Shown here piece after piece: positions 1-4,656 of a stretch of DNA of 20,187 nt (positions are counted from its first letter, which is position 1; the number at the start of each line of letters is the position of its first letter). The stretch is taken from NCBI GenBank assembly GCA_030615805.1, contig JAUWYN010000011.1, positions 1 through 20,187 on the forward strand, written 5' to 3'. The notes under the pieces were generated by a model, which searched no databases, was not told where the DNA came from, and saw only the letters and a program-made list of their open reading frames with translations. Position numbers and translations under genes: made by a program. The stretch comes from Hadesarchaea archaeon (lineage in GTDB: Archaea > Hadarchaeota > Hadarchaeia > Hadarchaeales > Hadarchaeaceae).

Positions 1-100
1 AAATCGCAAGGAGAACGACTTTCCAACGCGGCCTAATTTTCGGTTCTTCTTCCAAGGTCCGGGCCGCGCCTTTGCGCGCCCGTTTTTTCTTTGGCGCCAA
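1..100 (-). CDS. Start of a small basic protein, cut by the window edge
   Basis: Thirty-three codons are visible from a TTG start at 100. An in-frame stop immediately precedes the TTG, so no longer in-frame start exists. GGTGG lies about 7 bases upstream and a TATA-like AT-rich stretch lies at 130-139, giving a plausible complete promoter-RBS-start arrangement. The N-terminus is very basic (MAPKKKRARKG), then an acidic patch (LEEEP), then the beginning of what may be a membrane helix (WKVVLLAI). That order resembles archaeal SecG/Sec61-beta, a single-span partner of SecY, but 33 residues cannot settle this. It may equally be an unknown small membrane protein or not a gene. Confidence 0.4.
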   Translation of the reverse strand, partial: MAPKKKRARKGAARTLEEEPKIRPRWKVVLLAI

Positions 101-129
101 TTATCCACCACCTGTTTATTCAGATTTTT

Positions 130-154
130 GATATAATTAAGGGGGATAGTATCC
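130..154 (-). promoter_or_regulatory. Putative promoter with adjacent palindrome for the left-edge gene
   Basis: Read on the minus strand, an AT-rich TATA-like element at 130-139 lies about 33 bases before the TTG at 100. Directly upstream is the perfect 11-base palindrome GGATAGTATCC (144-154). A related imperfect palindrome (GGGTAGGGTATCC core) lies at 212-227. A repressor or activator site is possible, but no regulator is encoded here. Confidence 0.3.
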
Positions 155-166
155 TAAAAAGACCCC
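155..166 (-). terminator. Possible oligo-T terminator after the transglutaminase-like gene
   Basis: Downstream of the stop at 249 the minus strand reads GTGGGGGTCTTTTTAGG, a G-rich run followed by a five-T tract. Archaeal termination often occurs at T tracts without a strong hairpin. The evidence is weak because only one short tract is present. Confidence 0.25.
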
Positions 167-248
167 CACGAAGGCAAGCCAACCGCACCCATTCCCTTCC
201 ACAAGCCCCCGGGGGTAGGGTATCCCCATGAGAGAGCGAATTCGATAA

Positions 249-1247
249 TCAAGGAACCGTTTCAATTAATACCGTGTAGGCGGTTTGATTTTCAAACCCT
301 GGAGGCATATCACCCACCATCCATCCCCAATTCGTTGTTTCGGCAATGTAGTATTTTTCTTCTTGCTCAGTTAGAAAATGGCAACTTGATTGCCTATTGT
401 GACTCGGAGGATTTGTAAGGTGGACCCCAACGTAGGTATGGGGTGACTCCTCGGTAAAAGCGATTAGACATTTAAAACCGGCTGCTTTCAGCAAAGTCGC
501 ATAAAGAAATGTATGGGTATCACAATCTCCACCCATCTCAACCAAAGTCTCGATTGGATATTTGAATTCAGTAGTTTTGTAGTATCTGATACTTAGCGAA
601 TGGCGCTTATCTTGGACGAAATCAAGTAATGCATTGGCCAACTCTTCTTCACCGTGCGTTTGCCCTTTTATAGTCGAGACTATCTCTTGGATTATTGGCT
701 CGTCTGGAGTAATATAAGTTTTTGCCACATCAAGACCATGAATAGAAAAATATGGATGAGGCCTTTCGTGGTAATTTTCATAATTATCATATGGGATTGA
801 AAGAGTCATGAGATGTTCGTCTTTGCCAAAGTTGGTGTAATAAACGACTGTTGTAGCAGTGTGATTTTCGGGCGATCTTTCGAGACTACGGGATATTGGG
901 GGAGGAAAGAAAGCAGCAATGAATAGCCCAATGAGGATACCAGCCGCAAATGGGAGGGCCAGTCGGCGAACTTTCTCCCATTTGGAAGGGATTGTTGGCC
1001 GTCGTGAGTGAAGTTTTCCATCGACAAAACATTTGATTTTTGGAAGAATCCCACTCCATTTCAGTTCAACTTCATGTATTTCTTCATCACCAACTTTGAG
1101 CCTACAAAACGTGCGTCTTCTCAAAGGGAGGCGTTTCTTCGCTCTAATTTTCCCGTCAACTCTTACAGTTACTTTATTTGTCCATCCTGAACGGTCTGCT
1201 TCAACCTTGTGTTTTTCTTTCTTGCCAATCACAAATATGTGCTTCAT
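249..1247 (-). CDS. Membrane-anchored transglutaminase-like cysteine protein
   Basis: The protein has 332 residues. Residues 1-84 form a basic, beta-rich, probably cytoplasmic region made of two copies of one unit exactly 45 residues apart. Residues about 96-114 form one membrane helix preceded by basic residues, so the rest should face outward. The C-terminal part holds the transglutaminase/papain-like pattern: Cys242 in GGDCDTH, His270 in PHTYVGVHL and Glu303 in YYIAETT as the likely triad, with Glu at the position usually held by Asp. Such domains cleave or cross-link peptides or glycans; the substrate here is unknown. The ATG at 1247 overlaps the stop of the upstream small ORF by four bases (ATGA), implying translational coupling. 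The domain call is firm and the function is open. Confidence 0.75.
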   Translation of the reverse strand: MKHIFVIGKKEKHKVEADRSGWTNKVTVRVDGKIRAKKRLPLRRRTFCRLKVGDEEIHEVELKWSGILPKIKCFVDGKLHSRRPTIPSKWEKVRRLALPFAAGILIGLFIAAFFPPPISRSLERSPENHTATTVVYYTNFGKDEHLMTLSIPYDNYENYHERPHPYFSIHGLDVAKTYITPDEPIIQEIVSTIKGQTHGEEELANALLDFVQDKRHSLSIRYYKTTEFKYPIETLVEMGGDCDTHTFLYATLLKAAGFKCLIAFTEESPHTYVGVHLTNPPSHNRQSSCHFLTEQEEKYYIAETTNWGWMVGDMPPGFENQTAYTVLIETVP

Positions 1248-1451
1248 AGAAAGACCCCTGCAATTCCAAAGATAAGCAAAAAGCCAGTAAGCCGATTCTT
1301 AAAGAGATTCAATAAAACCTTGGCGATTTCTTTTAGAGGGGTGGCTTCCGCTACGGCAGGGCTCGGTAAGGCGGCTTTTCGCCGCCCGCCTTCCGCTTCG
1401 GCATCCTGCATTCTTTTCCTTCCGCTTGCCTTCCTCTGCCTTTGCGGGCAC
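1244..1451 (-). pseudogene. Small membrane-protein ORF, probably frame-disrupted by a GC-rich hairpin
   Basis: The 3' part encodes TPLKEIAKVLLNLF followed by a hydrophobic segment (LTGFLLIFGIAGVFL). It ends in an ATGA overlap with the transglutaminase-like gene, so translation of this frame is likely. The best start signal, GGAGGG at 1459-1464 seven bases before GTG at 1451, opens a different frame (MPAKAEEGKRKEKN) that stops at 1299. Between the two lie a GC-rich hairpin and short repeats (1343-1431). The likely reading is one small gene of about 60-70 codons whose frame was shifted by the insert. Alternatively, an intact 55-residue protein starts at ATG 1411, preceded by GGAAGG. No family is recognised. 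Confidence 0.4.
1343..1431. repeat. GC-rich short repeats and hairpin
   Basis: Two near-identical 15-base units (GGCTTCCGCTACGGC at 1343-1357 and GCCTTCCGCTTCGGC at 1388-1402) match at 13 of 15 positions. A third partial copy (CCTTCCGCTTGCC) lies at 1419-1431. Between the first two is a six-base-pair hairpin, GGCGGC-TTTTC-GCCGCC, at 1370-1386. The stretch is far richer in GC than its flanks, like a small REP- or MITE-like insertion. No other copy was noticed in the window. Confidence 0.5.
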
Positions 1452-1458
1452 GGTTCAA

Positions 1459-1495
1459 CCCTCCGTATAAATCCTGTAAAGAACAAAGATATAAA
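1459..1495 (-). promoter_or_regulatory. TATA elements and strong ribosome-binding site for the small-ORF/transglutaminase pair
   Basis: On the minus strand TTTATATC (1488-1495) and a second TATA-like ATTTATACGG (1464-1473) precede GGAGGG (1459-1464), which sits seven bases before GTG 1451. The layout supports transcription starting around 1440-1465 and translation starting at 1451 rather than at the ATG of 1486, which would fall between the TATA element and the transcript start. Confidence 0.4.
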
Positions 1496-1499
1496 CTTT

Positions 1500-1532
1500 C
1501 AGTGGAAATAGAGGTCCCCCTTCCAGTGGAAA
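1500..1532. repeat. Direct repeat of CAGTGGAAA in the divergent promoter region
   Basis: CAGTGGAAA occurs at 1500-1508 and again at 1524-1532, a 24-base period. Each copy is followed by a purine-rich stretch ending in CCC. The pair lies between the minus-strand promoter near 1490 and the plus-strand TATA near 1600, where a shared operator could lie. The remaining intergenic sequence (1533-1590) shows no gene that I can support. Confidence 0.3.
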
Positions 1533-1594
1533 CATGGGCCCTTGGAACTTCCTAAAAGATGGGATTAAATAAAACTCCAACGGCGCCCCCAAAA

Positions 1595-1605
1595 GGTTTT
1601 TAAGC
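1595..1605 (+). promoter_or_regulatory. TATA-like element of the antitoxin pair
   Basis: The AT-rich GGTTTTTAAGC lies about 35 bases before the ATG at 1637. Transcription would start near 1628, leaving a short leader. GGGTG at 1625-1629 is seven bases before the ATG and could be a ribosome-binding site at the very 5' end. Confidence 0.4.
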
Positions 1606-1636
1606 GATAAATCCAAGTGTATGCGGGTGCACGTGC

Positions 1637-1810
1637 ATGAAAGAGGCAAAAAGAAAACGCCAACCCTTGACGATAACCGTGAATCCTAAAGTCGTGAGAG
1701 AAGCCAAGGCGTTGGGGCTTAATTTAAGTGTGGTCTCCGAGAACGCCCTCAAGGAAGCGATCGCTCGGCTGAAGGGAGTGCGTAAGCATGCGCAGAAAAA
1801 AGGCCGTTAA
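1637..1810 (+). CDS. CcdA-like small antitoxin, first copy
   Basis: The protein has 57 residues. A basic N-terminus is followed by a strand (LTITVNPKVV) and the helical core REAKALGLNLSVVSENALKE, then AIARLKG and a short basic tail. The EAK-LGLNLS-ENA-KEAI pattern is that of archaeal CcdA-family antitoxins with a ribbon-helix-helix-type DNA-binding N-terminus. Such proteins bind DNA and neutralise a toxin, but no toxin gene lies beside it. It overlaps the second copy by 23 bases in another frame, so the two are probably translated together. Start chosen for ATG, the GGGTG at 1625-1629 and the TATA element; no earlier in-frame start has comparable signals. Confidence 0.6.
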   Translation: MKEAKRKRQPLTITVNPKVVREAKALGLNLSVVSENALKEAIARLKGVRKHAQKKGR

Positions 1811-2012
1811 TCTCTATCTCGATGAGGGCATGTGCAAGGAGGCGAAGGAAGCGGGGCTGAACTTGTCAACTGTCGCTGAAAATGCCATCAAAGAGGCAAT
1901 AAACAGGCTAAAGGGCGCTGGTTGCCAAAATGCCGCAACCGTGGTGGTGCGGGGGACGGGATTTGAACCCGCGAACCCCTACGGGACCAGCCCCTCAAGC
2001 TGGCACCTTTGA
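1788..2012 (+). pseudogene. CcdA-like small antitoxin, second copy, running into tRNA-Leu
   Basis: The open frame has 74 codons. Residues 1-43 repeat the antitoxin pattern of the preceding gene (VNLYLDEGMCKEAKEAGLNLS, then ENAIKEAINRLKG), so the two are tandem paralogues. After LKG the frame loses family character and reads antisense through the 3' half of tRNA-Leu, giving the RGTGFEPANP phrase that is a well-known artefact of reading tRNA genes backwards. The original stop seems to have been lost, presumably where this DNA was joined to the tRNA. A functional antitoxin with a junk tail cannot be excluded. GGGAGTG, several bases before the ATG, is a possible ribosome-binding site inside the first copy. 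Confidence 0.5.
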
Positions 2013-2032
2013 CCAGACTCGGCCACCCCCGC
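1945..2032 (-). tRNA. tRNA-Leu (anticodon GAG)
   Basis: The minus strand folds as a class II tRNA: acceptor GCGGGGG pairs with CCCCCGC, anticodon stem CCAGC/GCTGG encloses loop TTGAGGG (anticodon GAG, codons CTC/CTT), a long variable arm follows, and the T arm contains GGTTCAAATCC. The discriminator is A and the 3' CCA is encoded (1945-1947). No intron is seen. It starts 36 bases after the RpoD stop. In several euryarchaea, as I recall, tRNA-Leu stands between RpoD and L18e, so its position is ancestral even though L18e is missing. Confidence 0.96.
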
Positions 2033-2054
2033 GCCAAAACAAAATAGTCCGCGA

Positions 2055-2064
2055 AGGTTTTAAG
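2055..2064 (-). promoter_or_regulatory. TATA element of tRNA-Leu
   Basis: The minus strand reads GCTTAAAACC, centred about 28 bases before the tRNA 5' end at 2032. This is the usual archaeal TATA-to-start distance and suggests the tRNA has its own promoter between the rpoD stop and the tRNA. Confidence 0.5.
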
Positions 2065-2068
2065 CTTC

Positions 2069-2857
2069 TCAGAGTTTCTTCACTTGCTTCGAAAATTCAT
2101 CGAGCTTGTCCCCGAGGATCCCCATCGCCTTGAGGACGATCTGTTCGGGTGGCATGCCGCCCGCCGACTCGATGCGGAAGACGAACTTCGTGGGGTCGCT
2201 CCCTATCCGGATCGCTTTGGGCGGGCAGGCCTCGGCGCAGCCCTTGCACATCGTGCACAGCGTTATATCGCTGATCTTCGGCTTCCCCCCGGAGAGCTTG
2301 ATGATGTTCGCCGGGCAGGCCTTGACGCAGGCACCGCACCCGTCACACGCTTTCTCGTCGAGCTCGAACACCGGCATGTATTTGTACGCGACCACCCCGG
2401 TTTGCCACTTCGCGTGCTCCTTGCCGAACCCCAAGCGTGCGATGGCGGTCAGCTCGAGGCGCTGTCCCTTTTCGAGCTTGATGATGGGGACCGAGCCGCT
2501 CACCGGCACGACCTCCTCATCAGTCGACTTCAGGTCACCGCTGAGTGCGGTCGCGAGCCCCTCTCGCTTCAGGGTGAGGCTCACGCTGCATTTCGGGCAA
2601 CGGCCCTCTCGGCAGCCGCACTCGCCGGGGAGGACATAACCCTTTGCTGGGGTGCTGAGGGGGATCAACGCGAGCCGGTGGGCCAGGATCTCGTCGTACA
2701 TCGCCGAGTCATTTACTTCGAACTCGACCTCGTCGATCGCCATCACGGGGACCTCACGCATCGCTGCCCTGCGGAGGGCATTGGCGAAGGCGGGGTTGGA
2801 GTCGGAGAGCATGAACTCCATCTCGTCACCTTCGAGTTTTCGGATCTCGAGTTCCAT
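2069..2857 (-). CDS. rpoD: DNA-directed RNA polymerase subunit D (Rpo3) with two ferredoxin-type clusters
   Basis: The protein has 262 residues and is the archaeal counterpart of Rpb3 and bacterial alpha; it pairs with subunit L to nucleate polymerase assembly. The N-terminal dimerisation domain contains NPAFANALRRAAMREVP (21-37). Cys80, Cys82, Cys87 and Cys90 form a zinc-like loop. An inserted ferredoxin domain carries two complete four-cysteine motifs: Cys171/174/177/181 and Cys201/204/207/211. The C-terminal dimerisation helices follow. The ATG at 2857 has GAGGTGA upstream, which overlaps the S11 stop, and lies 10 bases past that stop. A longer in-frame extension to 3049 only mirrors S11 coding DNA and is not used. 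Confidence 0.96.
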   Translation of the reverse strand: MELEIRKLEGDEMEFMLSDSNPAFANALRRAAMREVPVMAIDEVEFEVNDSAMYDEILAHRLALIPLSTPAKGYVLPGECGCREGRCPKCSVSLTLKREGLATALSGDLKSTDEEVVPVSGSVPIIKLEKGQRLELTAIARLGFGKEHAKWQTGVVAYKYMPVFELDEKACDGCGACVKACPANIIKLSGGKPKISDITLCTMCKGCAEACPPKAIRIGSDPTKFVFRIESAGGMPPEQIVLKAMGILGDKLDEFSKQVKKL

Positions 2858-2867
2858 TTTTTTCACC

Positions 2868-3257
2868 TCATACTCGGCGGCCCCTTCTCCCCCCGCGTCT
2901 TCGACATCCATCGTGTGGCGTCGGCGTGGCGTCTTCAATTCGCCCAATCCGCAACCCAGCCCGCGCGAGCGCCCGAATCGCCGCCTGCGCTCCAGGGCCA
3001 GGGCTTCTCGAACCGCCTCCACCCGGTGCCCGAACCTTGATGTGAACACCCGTGAATCCCTTCTCCGTCGCTTCCTCGGCCGCCCGCATCGCGGCCTGCA
3101 TCGCGGCGTAGGGTGAGGACTCCTCCCGGTCGGCCTTCACGATCATACCTCCCGACCAGCGGGCCACGGTCTCGGCCCCGGTGAGGTCGGTGATGTGGAT
3201 GATGGTGTTGTTGAACGATGAGTAAATATGTGCGACTCCCCACTTCCCGTTCGTCAT
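2868..3257 (-). CDS. rps11: 30S ribosomal protein S11
   Basis: The protein has 129 residues, the normal archaeal length. It sits on the 30S platform and contacts 16S rRNA near the E site. Seen here: WGVAHIYSSFNNTIIHITDLTG at the N-terminus (positions 6-27), the Gly-rich VRAPGGGGS segment, RIEDATPTPHDGCR and the final basic tail RRRGGRRGRRV. The ATG overlaps the S4 stop by four bases (ATGA), so translation is coupled. S13-S4-S11-RpoD is the conserved archaeal order. Confidence 0.97.
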   Translation of the reverse strand: MTNGKWGVAHIYSSFNNTIIHITDLTGAETVARWSGGMIVKADREESSPYAAMQAAMRAAEEATEKGFTGVHIKVRAPGGGGSRSPGPGAQAAIRALARAGLRIGRIEDATPTPHDGCRRRGGRRGRRV

Positions 3258-3841
3258 GTTGCCTCCTCCTTCGGCTTCTCGGCCGCTTCCTCGGTCTCCT
3301 CGGGTTGGGTTTCAGCCTTTTCCTCGGTGCCGGGCTCGGCCGCAGGGGCTTCGGGTTGCGGCTGCACTTTGAAGGTCGAGCCCTCCACGTACCCGATCGC
3401 GTCCTCCTTTCCCAGGGGCACCAAGTAGCTCGGCACGCTGATCTGCTTGCCTGCGATGGCTATGTGTCCGTGGAGCACGAGTTGTCGGGCCTGCTGCGGC
3501 GTCTTGGCTAGGCCTTTCCGATGGATGAGCGTCTGGAGGCGGCGCTCGAGCAGGTTCTCGATGTTCAAGCCGAGCACGTCGTCCAGCGTCGCGCCCTCGC
3601 CCACGAGCCCGAGGCGGCGGAGGCGCACTAGAATCTGTTTGGCCTCGAGTTCCGATTGGGAGCCAGAGGCGGCGAGCAGGTGTCGGGCCTGCCGCCTGAA
3701 GTTTCGAAGCAGGGTCTGGGTCCGCCATATCTCCTCCTTTCGGCGGAGCCCGTATTGACTGAGGAGTTTGTCCTCGGCGTCCATCCGCTCCTTCTCCCAA
3801 GGATGCGAGGGCCTGAGGTATTTCTTACGTTGGCGCTTCAT
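3254..3841 (-). CDS. rps4: 30S ribosomal protein S4 with an acidic C-terminal tail
   Basis: The protein has 195 residues and is a primary 16S rRNA binder that starts assembly of the 30S body. The N-terminal part contains YLRPSHPWEKERMDAED; the central S4 RNA-binding domain is recognisable as ERRLQTLIHRKGLAKTPQQA, then ARQLVLHGHIAIAGKQISVPSY. From about residue 160 the sequence becomes a Glu/Pro/Ala/Thr-rich low-complexity tail (EEKAETQPEETEEAAEKPKE), more acidic than is usual for S4. It overlaps S13 and S11 by four bases each (ATGA). Confidence 0.96.
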   Translation of the reverse strand: MKRQRKKYLRPSHPWEKERMDAEDKLLSQYGLRRKEEIWRTQTLLRNFRRQARHLLAASGSQSELEAKQILVRLRRLGLVGEGATLDDVLGLNIENLLERRLQTLIHRKGLAKTPQQARQLVLHGHIAIAGKQISVPSYLVPLGKEDAIGYVEGSTFKVQPQPEAPAAEPGTEEKAETQPEETEEAAEKPKEEAT

Positions 3842-3905
3842 TCTTTCTTCCCCTCAACTTTTTCTTTCTTCCCCTCAACTTTTTTCTCTCCTTCGACTTT
3901 TTTCT
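3838..3905. repeat. 21-base tandem repeat encoding KVEGKKE units at the S13 C-terminus
   Basis: The plus strand has repeated CTTTCTTCCCCTCAACTTTT units at about a 21-base period, plus a degenerate third copy (CTCCTTCGACTTTTTT). They encode KKVEGE, KKVEGKK and EKVEGKKE at the end of S13. Length variation by slippage would be expected. Confidence 0.7.
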
Positions 3906-4428
3906 CTTCCTTTTTCTCTTCCTTCTCCTCCCTTCGTCCTCGCCTGCCCCTCTCAGCCTTCGCGGCTTCCTCGCGAATTCGGACTTCTTTACGCTTTACA
4001 CCCACGACGAGGCCCTTTCTCCCCGTAGTACGGGTGCGCTGCCCTCGCACGGACAGGCCAAGCTCATGTCTAATACCCCGGCGGCTTCGGATCCGGCGCT
4101 CGCGCCCGATATCAGTGCGCGTCGCCACTGCCACGTCTGCGCCCACGAGGTGGAGGTCCTTCCCGGTTTCGTAGTCCTTCCGCCGGCTCAGCATCCAGGT
4201 AGGGATCCCGTGTTCGGCTGGATCTTTGAGGACTTTTCCCAGGCGCTCGACCTGCTCCTTGTTCAGGCCACCTATTTTTACAAACGGGTCCACATCTGCG
4301 GCATAAGCGACGGCTCGGGCGAAGTTCAAACTCACGCCTTTCAGGTCGGATAGTGCCAGCTGGACACGCTTCTCGCCAGCCAAGTCCTTCCCCGCGAGCC
4401 GCACGATGTGCTTGAATTCCTCGGGCAT
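3838..4428 (-). CDS. rps13: 30S ribosomal protein S13 with a Lys/Glu repeat tail
   Basis: The protein has 196 residues from ATG 4428. It sits in the 30S head and bridges to the 50S subunit and P-site tRNA. Family features include EEFKHIVRLAGKDLAGEKRV at the N-terminus, GIPTWMLSRRKD, and the basic GIRHELGLSVRGQRTRTTGR segment typical of S13. After about residue 152 comes a highly charged tail ending in three KVEG-type repeats. The frame stays open to a TTG at 4440, but neither start has a good ribosome-binding site. A TATA-like AAAATTTAAG at 4451-4460 lies about 27 bases before ATG 4428, which fits a leaderless message starting at that ATG. Confidence 0.95.
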   Translation of the reverse strand: MPEEFKHIVRLAGKDLAGEKRVQLALSDLKGVSLNFARAVAYAADVDPFVKIGGLNKEQVERLGKVLKDPAEHGIPTWMLSRRKDYETGKDLHLVGADVAVATRTDIGRERRIRSRRGIRHELGLSVRGQRTRTTGRKGLVVGVKRKEVRIREEAAKAERGRRGRREEKEEKKEEKKVEGEKKVEGKKEKVEGKKE

Positions 4429-4450
4429 TCGAATCGCCAATTAGGTCTTT

Positions 4451-4460
4451 CTTAAATTTT
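4451..4460 (-). promoter_or_regulatory. TATA-like element for the S13-S4-S11-RpoD unit
   Basis: The minus strand AAAATTTAAG is centred about 27 bases from ATG 4428, placing the predicted transcript start at or next to the start codon. The element lies downstream of tRNA-Ser, so the S13 group may be transcribed independently of the Cbf5 side. Confidence 0.4.
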
Positions 4461-4490
4461 GTTGAGGCACCTATTAAGTCGTTCGAAAGG

Positions 4491-4578
4491 TGGCGCCGGG
4501 GCAGGGATTCGAACCCTGGAGGCCCAAAGGACCACGAGCTCTCCAAGCTCGCGCCTTACCTGGCTAGGCTACCCCGGC
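4491..4578 (-). tRNA. tRNA-Ser (anticodon GGA)
   Basis: Acceptor GCCGGGG pairs with CCCCGGC, discriminator G is followed by encoded CCA (4491-4493). Anticodon stem CGAGC/GCTCG encloses loop TTGGAGA (anticodon GGA, codons TCC/TCT). A long variable arm (class II) and a T arm with GGTTCGAATCC complete the fold. No intron is seen. It sits between Cbf5 and S13; as I recall, tRNA-Ser stands just before S13 in some other euryarchaea. Confidence 0.96.
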
Positions 4579-4602
4579 CCGAATCTAACTCTAGCTTTTT
4601 GG

Positions 4603-4610
4603 GTTATATC
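4603..4610 (-). promoter_or_regulatory. TATA element of tRNA-Ser
   Basis: GATATAAC on the minus strand is centred about 28 bases from the tRNA 5' end at 4578, the standard archaeal promoter distance. The whole 78-base gap between the Cbf5 stop and the tRNA is AT-rich, unlike the rest of the cluster, and holds no ORF. Confidence 0.55.
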
Positions 4611-4656
4611 CACTTTTCATTGAGAAGTTCGTGAGTGTTAAGTTAATTAGTTTCAA

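Noticed and set aside
60..82. GGGCCGCGCC...GCGCGCCC inverted repeat as a terminator
   Set aside because: It falls inside the left-edge coding start and is explained by Arg/Ala codons; no T tract follows in the expected direction.
1455..1649. Minus-strand 64-codon ORF between the divergent promoters
   Set aside because: No ribosome-binding site, repetitive composition from the CAGTGGAAA repeats, and it covers two likely promoters.
1930..2133. Plus-strand ORF with a RDLNPRTPTG-type phrase
   Set aside because: This is the classic artefact of translating a tRNA gene in antisense; it lies over tRNA-Leu and the end of RpoD.
2084..3040. Long plus-strand open frame (318 codons) over RpoD/S11
   Set aside because: It mirrors the GC-rich coding strand of two certain minus-strand genes, shows no family features and has no ribosome-binding site.
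2858..3049. N-terminal extension of RpoD
   Set aside because: The extra 64 codons lie wholly within S11 in another frame; the family start MELEIRKLEG at 2857 has a proper ribosome-binding site.
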